From Amycolatopsis deserti (GTDB taxonomy: Bacteria > Actinomycetota > Actinomycetes > Mycobacteriales > Pseudonocardiaceae): a stretch of 64,000 bases of DNA. The stretch is taken from NCBI RefSeq assembly GCF_014653945.1, contig NZ_BNAU01000009.1, forward strand, positions 124,001-188,000, in the 5' to 3' direction. Below the pieces are notes generated by a model. It was not told where the DNA came from. It did not search any database and was given only the letters and a program-made list of their open reading frames with translations. Of the stretch, positions 36,465 to 44,249 are shown piece by piece. Each line of letters starts with the position of its first letter. The first letter of the stretch is position 1. Position numbers and translations under genes: made by a program.

Positions 36465-36740
36465 CAACCTCACCATGAAGCCGTCGACGGGGGTGACTGG
36501 GGGTCGCCCCCGTCGACGCTCGCGGGAACCGTCGCAAGTGGACAGCTACCTCGCGGCCGCGCAACCGCCAGAGCATCAGCCAGCGTCGTTTCAGGCACCC
36601 ACCAAAATGGGTTTGGTTCTGGCGCCGATCATCGACGCGGGATCGATCAGCCCAGCCGGAACCACGCACCGACGACCACCGCCAGTCCGGACCACCCACG
36701 CGCCGTCAGCGCCAGTCGCCTCACGCGGCGCCGACTGGGA
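36465..36740. other. Intergenic region with one hairpin
   Basis: After the FMN reductase stop a hairpin lies at 36483-36517. The remaining 220 bases before the convergent aminotransferase stop contain no gene that can be supported. Confidence 0.6.
36483..36517. terminator. Hairpin between convergent genes
   Basis: Perfect 11-bp stem GTCGACGGGGG / CCCCCGTCGAC with a 13-base loop, just after the FMN reductase stop (36464). It has no T-run, as is common in high-GC actinobacteria. Confidence 0.7.
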
Positions 36741-38000
36741 TCACCCGGCCTTCAGCGCCAGTTCGTCGAGCCCGGCGGCGAACGCCCCGGCGATCTCGTC
36801 GATCTCCGGGCGCTGGATGGTCAGCGGCGGCGACACAGCCAGCGCCTTGGCCAAGGTGCGGGTCAGCACGCCTCGCTGACGGATGAGCAGGCTGAGATCG
36901 GCCACGGCCGAAGGCAGGCGCTCGAACAGGTCCGGCTGCAGCTCGACGGCGGCCAGCAGACCGACGCCCGCCCGGACCTCGCGGACGAGAGGGTGCGCGG
37001 CCAGCGGCTGCAGTGCGGCGGCCAGCTCACCCTCGAGGAGCCGGCCCCGCTGAACCAGGTTGCCACGCTCGAGGATGTCGATGTTCGCCAGCGCCGCGGC
37101 ACAGCACGCCGGGTGACCGGAGTAGGTGGCGCCGTGCCGCAGCGTGGTGCCGGACCGGCCCCAGAACGGCTCGGCGACCCGGCCGTGCACCACGACACCA
37201 CCCAGCGGCAGATATCCACTGGTCACCCCCTTGGCGAAGGTGATCAGGTCGGGCTCCACGTCCCACCGTTCGACCCCGAACCACGTGCCGAGCCGGCCGA
37301 ACCCGCAGATCACCGCGTCCGCGATGACCAGCACCCCGTACTCCCGGCACAGGTCCACCACGCCCTGCACGTAGCCCTCCGGCGGCGCGAGCACGCCGCC
37401 CGCGCCGATGACGGGCTCGAACAGGAACGCCGCCACTCGCTCCGGGCCGATCCGCCGGATCTCGTCGCGCAACGCGTCCACCGAGTCGTAGGCGACGCGC
37501 GACGAGGACGGCAGGATTTCGCCGAACCCGGTTCGGTTCGCCTCGATCCCGGCGACTCCGGTGCCGATGCCGTTGGTGCCGTGGTAGGAGTTCGTCCGGC
37601 TGATGACGTGCACGCGCTCGGGCTGCCCCTGCACCACGTGGTAGCGGCGCGCGATCTTGACGGCGCTGTCGATCGCCTCGCCACCGCCGGTGGTGAGGAA
37701 GACCTTGGCGTCCGGCATCGGCGCGAGCCCCGCGAGCCGCCCCGCGAGGGCGCGGGCCGGTTCGTTGGTGAAGTCGCCGAAGATCGAGTAGCCGGCGAGC
37801 TTGCGCATCTGCTCGGCGGCCGCCTCGGCGATCTCCGCCCGGCCGTGCCCCACGTTGGCGTACCAGAGGCTCGCTGTGGCATCCAGGTAGCGGTTGCCGG
37901 TCGTGTCGTAGACCCACACGTCCTCGCCGCGCTCGAGGACGAACTCGTCATCCCGGACGACCGCCATGTCCGAGAACGGATGCCACAGTGCTGTGTCCAT
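36741..38000 (-). CDS. Class III (omega) aminotransferase
   Basis: A 419-residue PLP-dependent class III aminotransferase. FLTTGGGEAIDSAVKIARRYH is the cofactor-phosphate region, SRTNSYHG carries the ring-stacking tyrosine, VLVIADAV places the cofactor aspartate at 228, and DLITFAKGVTSGY places the Schiff-base lysine at 257. Likely donors are omega-amino acids, polyamines or taurine-like amines; the acceptor is probably pyruvate or 2-oxoglutarate. It starts 5 bases after the FAD-oxidase gene stop, so the two form an operon, perhaps for an amine or hydroxy/amino acid pathway (inference). Confidence 0.92.
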   Translation of the reverse strand: MDTALWHPFSDMAVVRDDEFVLERGEDVWVYDTTGNRYLDATASLWYANVGHGRAEIAEAAAEQMRKLAGYSIFGDFTNEPARALAGRLAGLAPMPDAKVFLTTGGGEAIDSAVKIARRYHVVQGQPERVHVISRTNSYHGTNGIGTGVAGIEANRTGFGEILPSSSRVAYDSVDALRDEIRRIGPERVAAFLFEPVIGAGGVLAPPEGYVQGVVDLCREYGVLVIADAVICGFGRLGTWFGVERWDVEPDLITFAKGVTSGYLPLGGVVVHGRVAEPFWGRSGTTLRHGATYSGHPACCAAALANIDILERGNLVQRGRLLEGELAAALQPLAAHPLVREVRAGVGLLAAVELQPDLFERLPSAVADLSLLIRQRGVLTRTLAKALAVSPPLTIQRPEIDEIAGAFAAGLDELALKAG

Positions 38001-38005
38001 GCCCC

Positions 38006-39370
38006 TCACGGTAGCGGGCGGACGACCTTGCCGGGGTTGAGAATTCCCAGCGGGTCGAACGCCTGCTTGACCGCTTGGTGGACGGACACGCCCACCTCGC
38101 CCAGCTCCCTCTCCAGCCAGTCCCGTTTCAGCATGCCCACGCCGTGCTCGCCGGTGATCGTGCCGCCCAGCCGGAGACCGAGCGCCATGATCGCGTCGAA
38201 CGCGGCCTGCCCACGTCGCACCGAGTCGGGGTCCGCGGCGTCGAAGACCACGTTCGGGTGCATGTTGCCATCGCCCGCGTGCCCGCACGTCGGGATCAGC
38301 ACGTCGTGCTCGCGGGAGATGGCGGTGACTCCTTCGAAGAACTCCGCCAGCCGTGAACGAGGCACGCACACGTCGTCGACGAGCCGGTCGCCGAGCTGCT
38401 CCATCGCGACCCCGGCCAGCCGTCGCGCCGCGATGAGCAGGTCCGCTTCGGCGCGGTCGCTCGCCACGAGCACTTCGGTCGCCCCGCAGGACCGCGCGAC
38501 CTCCGCGAACGCCTCGAGGTCGTGCGGCGCCGCGGGCCCGCGATCGGACTGGGCGATCAACACGGCCTCGACGTCGTCCGGGAAACCCAGGTCCCGGTAC
38601 GCCGCGACCGCGTCGATCGTGGGCTTGTCCATCAACTCGAGCACCGACGGACGCTGCCCGCTGCTCAGGTACTCCGTGACCGTCCGACACGCCGCCGGCG
38701 GCGCCGCGAAAAACGCGACCGCCGTCAACGGCGCCTCCGCCACCGGCCGCAGCGCCACGGTCACCTCGGTGATCACCCCGAGCGTTCCCTCCGAGCCGGT
38801 GAACAGCCGCACCAGGTCGTACCCGGCCACGCCCTTGGCGGTGCGGCGGCCAGTCCGCAACACCCGCCCGTCGGCGAGCACCACTTCCAGTTCACGGACG
38901 AAGTCGCTGGTGACGCCGTACTTCACGCAGCACAGCCCACCGGCGTTGGTGGCTACGTTGCCACCGATCGTCGACGACTCCCAGGAGCCGGGGTCGGGCG
39001 GGTAGAACAGGCCCTTGTCCTCGACCGCGTGGGACAGGACCGCGTTCACGACCCCCGGCTGCACAGTTGCCGTGTGGTTGATTTCGTCGATGTCCAGGAT
39101 GCGGGTCATCCGCTCCAGCGAGAGCAGGATCGCCCCGTCGACCGCGTTCGCTCCACCTGACAGTCCCGTCCGGGCACCCTGTGGGACGACAGGGATCCGG
39201 TGCCGGGAAGCGACACGCAGAATTCTTACGACCTCTTCGGTCTCGGTCGGCCGCGCCAGTGCCACCGGCACGCCGGCGGTGCCGAAACCGGCTTGGTCGA
39301 ATCGGTAACCGGACAGCACGTCCGGGTCGGTCGTGACGAAATCAGCCTCGAGCTCGGCGATGAGTCCCAC
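38006..39370 (-). CDS. FAD-linked oxidase, GlcD/D-lactate dehydrogenase type
   Basis: A 454-residue VAO-family flavoprotein. The FAD-binding motif PVVPQGARTGLSGGANAVDG is near residue 60, with SSTIGGNVATNAGG and SEGTLGVITEVTVAL further on. The C-terminal cap has CGHAGDGNMHPN, which supplies metal and substrate ligands. Such enzymes oxidise 2-hydroxy acids (glycolate, D-lactate, D-2-hydroxyglutarate). GTG 39368-39370 is supported by TACGGT (39377-39382) 6 bases upstream. It is first in an operon with a class III aminotransferase: together they could convert a hydroxy acid to a keto acid and then to an amino acid, or the reverse. Confidence 0.92.
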   Translation of the reverse strand: MGLIAELEADFVTTDPDVLSGYRFDQAGFGTAGVPVALARPTETEEVVRILRVASRHRIPVVPQGARTGLSGGANAVDGAILLSLERMTRILDIDEINHTATVQPGVVNAVLSHAVEDKGLFYPPDPGSWESSTIGGNVATNAGGLCCVKYGVTSDFVRELEVVLADGRVLRTGRRTAKGVAGYDLVRLFTGSEGTLGVITEVTVALRPVAEAPLTAVAFFAAPPAACRTVTEYLSSGQRPSVLELMDKPTIDAVAAYRDLGFPDDVEAVLIAQSDRGPAAPHDLEAFAEVARSCGATEVLVASDRAEADLLIAARRLAGVAMEQLGDRLVDDVCVPRSRLAEFFEGVTAISREHDVLIPTCGHAGDGNMHPNVVFDAADPDSVRRGQAAFDAIMALGLRLGGTITGEHGVGMLKRDWLERELGEVGVSVHQAVKQAFDPLGILNPGKVVRPLP

Positions 39371-39410
39371 GAACTCACCGTATCGGGCGAAGGTCGGCGA
39401 GAGAACCGGG

Positions 39411-39448
39411 TGATGCCCGGGCGCTCGCCCGTGTGCATCCGGGCATCA
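39411..39448 (-). terminator. Terminator hairpin after hsp20
   Basis: Perfect 10-bp stem TGATGCCCGG / CCGGGCATCA with an 18-base GC-rich loop, 18 bases beyond the hsp20 stop and before the FAD-oxidase promoter. Confidence 0.75.
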
Positions 39449-39466
39449 CCCCCTTCTGGAGTGGTT

Positions 39467-39904
39467 TCAGGCGGTGATCTCCTTGCGGTTCTCACCACTC
39501 TCGATAGCGATCTTGCGCGGCTTGGCGGCTTCGGCGACCGGGATCCTCAACGTCAGCACCCCGGCCTCGTAGCTCGCCTTGATGTTGTCGGTGTCGAGCG
39601 TGTCGCCCAGGAAGAGCTGCCGGGAGAACACCCCGAGCGGCCGCTCGGCCACCTGCATCTCGACGTTGTCACCGGTGGCGGAGGGGCGCCGCTCCGCCTT
39701 GACGGTCAGTACGTTGCGTTCGACGTCCAGGTCGATCGCGTCCGGTTCCACACCGGGCAGGTCGAACACGACGACGAACTCGTCACCCGCGCGATAAGCG
39801 TCCATCGGCATCACCGCGGGGCGCGACCACGTTCCGGGCCCCTGGCCGAACACCTGCTGGGTCAGGCGGTCCAGTTCACGGAAGGGATCGGTGCGCATCA
39901 ACAT
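39467..39904 (-). CDS. Hsp20/alpha-crystallin small heat-shock protein
   Basis: A 145-residue Hsp18/Hsp20 chaperone that holds unfolding proteins in the cytoplasm. The alpha-crystallin domain spans about residues 35-130: [48 protein letters not shown] and [14 protein letters not shown]. The short N-terminus [20 protein letters not shown] is the actinobacterial Hsp18 type. ATG 39902-39904 follows AGGAGG. A good promoter (TTGTCA-17-TATAAC) gives a leader of about 49 bases. The divergent gene encodes a probable regulator, and a perfect dyad lies between them. Confidence 0.93.
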   Translation of the reverse strand: MLMRTDPFRELDRLTQQVFGQGPGTWSRPAVMPMDAYRAGDEFVVVFDLPGVEPDAIDLDVERNVLTVKAERRPSATGDNVEMQVAERPLGVFSRQLFLGDTLDTDNIKASYEAGVLTLRIPVAEAAKPRKIAIESGENRKEITA

Positions 39905-39959
39905 CTGGTCACACCTCCTCTGGTCTCCATCACCTGGGACGTTGACGTCGCACACCACA

Positions 39960-40017
39960 GTTATAGCGCGTCGTCGTTCCGTTGACAAGTCCTGATGTCA
40001 TCGGCATGATGACATTG
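39960..40017. promoter_or_regulatory. Overlapping divergent promoters and 8-bp dyad (hsp20 / regulator)
   Basis: Minus strand: TTGTCA (39983-39988), 17-base spacer, TATAAC (39960-39965), driving hsp20. Plus strand: TTGACA (39982-39987), 17-base spacer, CATGAT (40005-40010), 6 bases before GTG 40017. The two -35 boxes are the same bases on opposite strands. A perfect inverted repeat ATGTCATC-N5-GATGACAT (39995-40015) covers the plus-strand -10 and lies just upstream of the hsp20 -35, well placed for repression of both genes. Confidence 0.75.
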
Positions 40018-40622
40018 TGCCGCCCTACGAGAACATGCATGACGCGCTGGAACTGGTGGAGGGTGTACTCGGCGAAGCCACCGCCGGGGACGACCCGAGG
40101 AAGGTGCTCGCCGCGCTCGAGGTGCTGCGGGCTCTACGGGACGAGCTGACGGCCTGGGAACCGCAGCTCATCGAGGCCGCACGCGAGGCGGGGGTCAGCT
40201 GGGCGGAGCTGGCGCCGGCGCTCGGTGTGGCCAGCAGACAGGCGGCCGAGCGTCGCTACCTGCGGCTCCGGGATGCCGCGGGCAGCGCCAACACGGCCGA
40301 CGAGCGAGTACAGGAGACCCGGGACCGCCGAGCGGAAGAGAAGGCGGTCACCCAGTGGGCGCGCGAGAACTCCGCCTCGTTGCGCCGGCTGGCCGGGCAG
40401 ATCAGCGCGCTGAAGGGAGTGCCGGGAGTCGGCAAGGTGCGGCGAGCATTGGCCGAGGATGACGCCGCGGCACTGCTGAGGCCGTTGACGGGGGTGAGCC
40501 AATACCTCGACCACGCGTACCCCCAATTGGCGGTCGAGATCTCGGCCGTCAGCGAGCACATGGACCGGGTTCGTCGGGAGACCCAGGAGAGGAGGCAATC
40601 GTCCCGGGCGGGCAGTTCCTGA
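40017..40622 (+). CDS. HSP18-type transcriptional regulator (HTH protein)
   Basis: A 201-residue, largely helical protein divergent to hsp20. Residues 48-85 form a helix-turn-helix: LIEAAREAGVSWAELAPAL, then GVASRQAAERRYLRLRD, in which the serine-rich turn resembles sigma-like or DUF-type HTHs. The C-terminal half (about 100-200) is amphipathic, with RRLAGQISALKG and AVSEHMDRVRRETQ. Proteins in this position are annotated as HSP18 transcriptional regulators in related genomes (recalled). GTG 40017 lies 6 bases after a CATGAT -10, so the message is probably leaderless and autoregulated through the overlapping dyad. Confidence 0.75.
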   Translation: MPPYENMHDALELVEGVLGEATAGDDPRKVLAALEVLRALRDELTAWEPQLIEAAREAGVSWAELAPALGVASRQAAERRYLRLRDAAGSANTADERVQETRDRRAEEKAVTQWARENSASLRRLAGQISALKGVPGVGKVRRALAEDDAAALLRPLTGVSQYLDHAYPQLAVEISAVSEHMDRVRRETQERRQSSRAGSS

Positions 40623-41199
40623 CCCACGGCGAGAGGAGACGGACAGAACGGACTCAGGCCGACAAGGTGGGGTCGGCCGCGGAGCCCGGGAGGCCCGCCT
40701 GGCCGGAGAAGGTGGGCCGGGGTGCTTCGCCGCTGACCAGCGGTCCACTAGGTGGAGCCGAACGGGTCGCGCGTGAGTGGCGTGGGAGCCAAACCAGGTC
40801 GCGGTGGAGGAGCGAGCGAAACGGGCCGGCTTCGACGAGGCATTGGCCGCGGCGCGCACGGTGGGCCTGGACCACCAGTCGAACCGTGTGGGTGAGAGCC
40901 GAACGGATCGCGCTCTGGCGAGGCGCCTCGCTGCCCTGACGTGCAAGGCTCCTGCCCCCGGGGGGAGAGAGACGCGCGTGGCCCTGTGCCCTTGCCAGCC
41001 GACGTACGTGGCTCCTACAGGCCCTGCGCTCCGATGTTCGGGGCTCCTGCATCCCTGAGAGCTGCAGGTGGCGCGCGGCCTCGAATCGCAACCCCCAGAA
41101 CGCAGCCTCCGCGGGGACCCATCACAGCGCGCACGAGAAGGTGGGATTACACCTTGGCTGGCTAGATCTCGCCCCGCTCAGGGCGGCTTCACCACAGCC
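40623..41199. other. 577-base gap with short direct repeats, no gene seen
   Basis: No frame shows a recognised domain or a clear start. Two 17-base near-copies of GAGCCGAACGGRTCGCG occur about 150 bases apart (40756 and 40892 regions). GGCTCCTGC or GGCTCCTAC recurs three times at 40948-41050. A frame near 40780-40945 has some coding-like codons and may be a gene remnant, but the evidence is weak. Confidence 0.5.
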
Positions 41200-43254
41200 T
41201 CAGGGCACGACCTCCGCTGGGGACTTCTCCGGGGCGGAGGCTTGCTCCGGGACCGAGATCTCGACCCGCGGAACCGCAGCTGCAGGCGCCTTGCCCGCCG
41301 AGGCGACAGCCTCATCGGGCTGGTCAGCATGTCCTCCAGTGGTGGGAGCCGTGTTTGCTGAGGCTGGGGTGGGGTCGGTGGTGGCTTGCGGCTCGGCTGA
41401 TGTTGTGCGGATTTCGCTCAACGGTGAGGTCTTCGCCGGCCGTGGGCTCGCCTCGTTTCGGTGTGGCGTTGTCCCGTCCCGGCGTGCGGTCTCCGTCGGG
41501 TGTGGGGCTGTCTTCGCCTGCCGAGGGGTCGCCCCGTCTCGGTGTGACGCCTCCGTTGGGTGTGAGGTCGCCTCGGTCAGGAGTGGAGTTGCCTGGGTCA
41601 GGAGGGTGTTGACCGCGCGGAGGCGCTCGGCTGTGTCCTCGCGGAGCTTGTTCAGCTCAGTGACCTTCGCGGTGGCCTCGTCGGTGCGTCGGCGCGCTTC
41701 GGCGGTTGCTTCGGCCAGCAGTTTTTCGGCTTGAGCGCTGGCACGGGTGACCTTGTCCTCGGCGCGGGCGGTCGCCGCTGCGACCAGGGAACTCGCCCGG
41801 TCGGTGGCCTCCGCGACCATCGTGTCGGCGCGCCGCGTGGCGTCGGCCAGGAGGGAGTCGGCGCGGGTGGTCGCCTCGGCGAGCTTCGCGTCGGCGCGAG
41901 CGGTGGCCTCGGCGACGAGCGACTCGGCTCGGGACTGGGCGTCGGCGGTGAGCTTCTCCGCCTGCGCGGTGGCCTGGGTGACCAGCTCGTCGGCCTTCGC
42001 GCGGGCATCGGCCTCCTGCGTGGTGGCCTTGACCTGCAGGGCTTTGGCTTCCGCACGCGCCGACGACAGCGTCTGTTCGGCCTCCGCGCGGGCAGAGGCC
42101 AACGTCTCTTCGGCTTCGTTTCGGGCAGAGGTGAGCAGGTCGTCAGCGCGCGTGCGGGCCGAAGTCACCGTGGTCTCGGCTTCGGCGCGGGCAGAGGTCA
42201 GCAGGTCATCGGCGCGGGTGCGGGCCGAGGTCGTGGTGGCTTCGGCTTCGGCGCGGGCAGCACGGAGCAAGTCGTCAGCGCGGGTGCGGGCGGCGGTCAG
42301 CAGGAGATCGGCCTCCGCGCGGGCCGAGGTGAGCGCCTCCTCGGCCTGGGTGCGGGCGGCGGTCAGCGTTTCCTCGGCCTCCGCGCGAGCCGACGTCAGT
42401 GTCTCGTCCGCCTCGGCGCGGGCCGAGGTCAACGTCTCCTCCGCCTCGGCTCGGGCCGATGTAAGAGTTTCGTCCGATTCTGCGCGGGCCGACGTCAGCA
42501 GGCGGTCGGCTTCGGTGCGGGCGGACGTCAGCGTCTCGTCCGCCTCGGCTCGGGCGGAATGGAGCAGGTCATCGGCCTTGGCCTGGGCGGTTGAGACCAG
42601 TTCGTCGGCCTTCGCGCGGGCTTCGGCTTCGCGTTCGGCGATCACCCGCAGCGACGTGGCGCGGCGGACGGCCATCGCCTCTTCGAAATCCCTCTCGATG
42701 TCGGCGCGGCGGCGCGCGGCCTGCTCGTCGAGCTTGTGCCTGCTCTGCGCGGCCTGACGCGTCATCAGGTCCACCTCGGCCTGGGTGCGGCGCATCAAGT
42801 CGGCCTGTTCCTCGGCCATCTCCCGGCGCCGGGCGTCCACCTCGGCGATCAGGCGCTCGTGCCGTTCGCGCAGGCGACCGGCCGCCTGCTCAGCCGCGGC
42901 CCAGCTGCGCTCGGCCGCGAGCCGGGCCCGCTCGGTGACCTCGGCGGCCTCGTCCTCGGCCAGCTCCACCATCCGCAGCAACCGCTCGGTCAGCCCCTCC
43001 GCCTCGATCGGCGTCCGGCTGATCCGGTCGATCTTCGCGCGCAGGGCGTCGTTCTCCGAGCGCAGTTCCTCCATGTGCGCGGCGAGACGCTCGACGGCGG
43101 CCGCGGCCGCATCGCGATCGGCGATCACCATCCGCAGGTCAGCCTCGACGGCGCGGACGTACGCCTGCACCTGGCGAGCATCGTAACCACGCCACGAGCG
43201 GTCGAAATCCGTCCGCAGTGGCACCAGATCCTCGCGAGCGTCCACGGCCGTCAT
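41200..43254 (-). CDS. Scy/DivIVA-like cytoskeletal coiled-coil protein with hendecad repeats
   Basis: A 684-residue protein almost wholly coiled coil. The N-terminal 60 residues (VPLRTDFDRSWRGYDARQVQAYVRAVE) are the DivIVA-like head found in Scy/FilP and Wag31 relatives. Residues about 60-215 form a heptad coil. Residues about 216-405 hold 17 near-identical 11-residue units of the type LTSARAEADET, and about 423-520 hold nine more divergent units. A Pro/Thr/Ala-rich unstructured tail follows. Such proteins organise polar growth and hyphal branching at the membrane. ATG 43252-43254 is preferred, with GGGAG about 6 bases upstream; GTG 43260 is in frame. Confidence 0.85.
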   Translation of the reverse strand: MTAVDAREDLVPLRTDFDRSWRGYDARQVQAYVRAVEADLRMVIADRDAAAAAVERLAAHMEELRSENDALRAKIDRISRTPIEAEGLTERLLRMVELAEDEAAEVTERARLAAERSWAAAEQAAGRLRERHERLIAEVDARRREMAEEQADLMRRTQAEVDLMTRQAAQSRHKLDEQAARRRADIERDFEEAMAVRRATSLRVIAEREAEARAKADELVSTAQAKADDLLHSARAEADETLTSARTEADRLLTSARAESDETLTSARAEAEETLTSARAEADETLTSARAEAEETLTAARTQAEEALTSARAEADLLLTAARTRADDLLRAARAEAEATTTSARTRADDLLTSARAEAETTVTSARTRADDLLTSARNEAEETLASARAEAEQTLSSARAEAKALQVKATTQEADARAKADELVTQATAQAEKLTADAQSRAESLVAEATARADAKLAEATTRADSLLADATRRADTMVAEATDRASSLVAAATARAEDKVTRASAQAEKLLAEATAEARRRTDEATAKVTELNKLREDTAERLRAVNTLLTQATPLLTEATSHPTEASHRDGATPRQAKTAPHPTETARRDGTTPHRNEASPRPAKTSPLSEIRTTSAEPQATTDPTPASANTAPTTGGHADQPDEAVASAGKAPAAAVPRVEISVPEQASAPEKSPAEVVP
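42045..42606 (-). repeat. 33-base coding repeat array (17 hendecads)
   Basis: Seventeen consecutive 33-base units encode 11-residue repeats with the consensus L-T-S-A-R-A-E-A-D/E-x-x. The DNA copies are similar enough for slippage or recombination to change copy number. An 18-residue break follows, and then a weaker array of nine units down to about 41694. Confidence 0.85.
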
Positions 43255-44237
43255 CCGCACCTCCCGAAGAGACTGTCCTGAATGGACAAAGCTGCTGAAA
43301 GCCTGCCACTGCCCAGCATCCTCTCATCCGTGCCCGCCGTCCACCCGCGGGGCCCGGCAAATCGAATTTCCCCTGTGACGTCTCCGGATCGCCTACTCCG
43401 GACCACCCGGAGGCCGGCATTCCGAACCGGATGGCGGCACTCGTGCCCGGCGGAACTCATGCACGGCAACGGACATTCGTTTCCGGTTCACCTGCACGTG
43501 GACACCTCCCGTTCGGGCCAGTGATCACCCTGCGCAATCGGCGGTTCGCGGGCCACCATTTCGCGGAGCCGGGGACGAACTTTCAACTCCCGATCGAGGC
43601 AACGTTGGGCACGGCTTCGGAGCCACGCAGCCGAGGGCGGGGGGTCACTCGGGGACGTCGGCGGTGGCAGCGCGGGCGGCCCCGGGCGGAATGGCCGCGG
43701 CCCCCGTGGCGCTGGGTAGCTCGGCTCGGGGGTCCCGCGTGCCGGGGGTATCGATTCCAGTGGGAAGGAGACAGCCGGTCATGCGATCGCGGGTCGTGGA
43801 GCGGCCAAGCGGCCACGCCGCCCGGTTCGCAGAGCGGACAGCCAACCTCGCCGCGCGGGGCGCGGAGCCGAGAGGCGGCCACGCCGCCCGGCGCGGAATG
43901 GGCAGTTGGTCCAGCAGTGCAGGTTGCGGGAGTGGGTGTTGGTGTTGCGGTGCGGGTCGCGCGAGCGGGTAGCTGGTCCAGCAATGCACGTCACGCGAGT
44001 GGGCGGTGCGGGCCACGGGAGTAAACAGTCACGCCGAGGGGCTGGCTCGACTCGCCAGGTCCGGGCTGTCCGCCGGCCGGCTCGAAGCATTCCGGCGCCT
44101 CCGGGCCGTGGTGGCTCGACCCGGAGGCTCGGCTGCCTCAACGCCTACTTGAGCCTTTCCGGACCGTGAAGCGTGGCTGGTACCGGCTGCTCGGCGGTTT
44201 CGCGGTGTTTGCCGCGCGGCACGATCAGCCCACACCG
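43255..44237. other. 983-base gap without a supported gene
   Basis: Between the divergent Scy-like gene and the kinase gene no frame has a recognisable domain. The first 250 bases are less GC-rich and probably hold the Scy-like promoter. From 43640 on, the sequence is G-rich on the plus strand with imperfect repeats: the 17-base GCGGCCACGCCGCCCGG occurs at about 43809 and 43875, and a 35-base repeat follows. The kinase -10 (TAGCCT, 44238-44243) closes the region. Confidence 0.6.
43904..44005. repeat. 35-base imperfect direct repeat
   Basis: Copies at 43904-43938 and 43971-44005 share the words TGGTCCAGCA, TGCA and GAGTGGG, with 28 of 35 positions identical. Their role is unknown. Confidence 0.65.
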
Positions 44238-44249
44238 TAGCCTTGCCGG

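Noticed and set aside
39905-39953. RNA thermometer in the hsp20 leader
   Set aside because: AGGAGG could not be paired convincingly with upstream bases by eye; no ROSE- or fourU-like element seen.
42045-42606. CRISPR or minisatellite interpretation of the 33-base repeats
   Set aside because: Units are contiguous, in frame, vary mainly at third positions and encode a regular coiled coil; there are no unique spacers.
41731-42757. Plus-strand frames antisense to the hendecad array
   Set aside because: Their periodic Gly- or Ala/Ser-rich sequence is only the complement of the coding repeat.
43431-44024. Possible 197-residue protein in the gap before the kinase
   Set aside because: Arg/Gly-rich low-complexity translation with no domain and no ribosome binding site.
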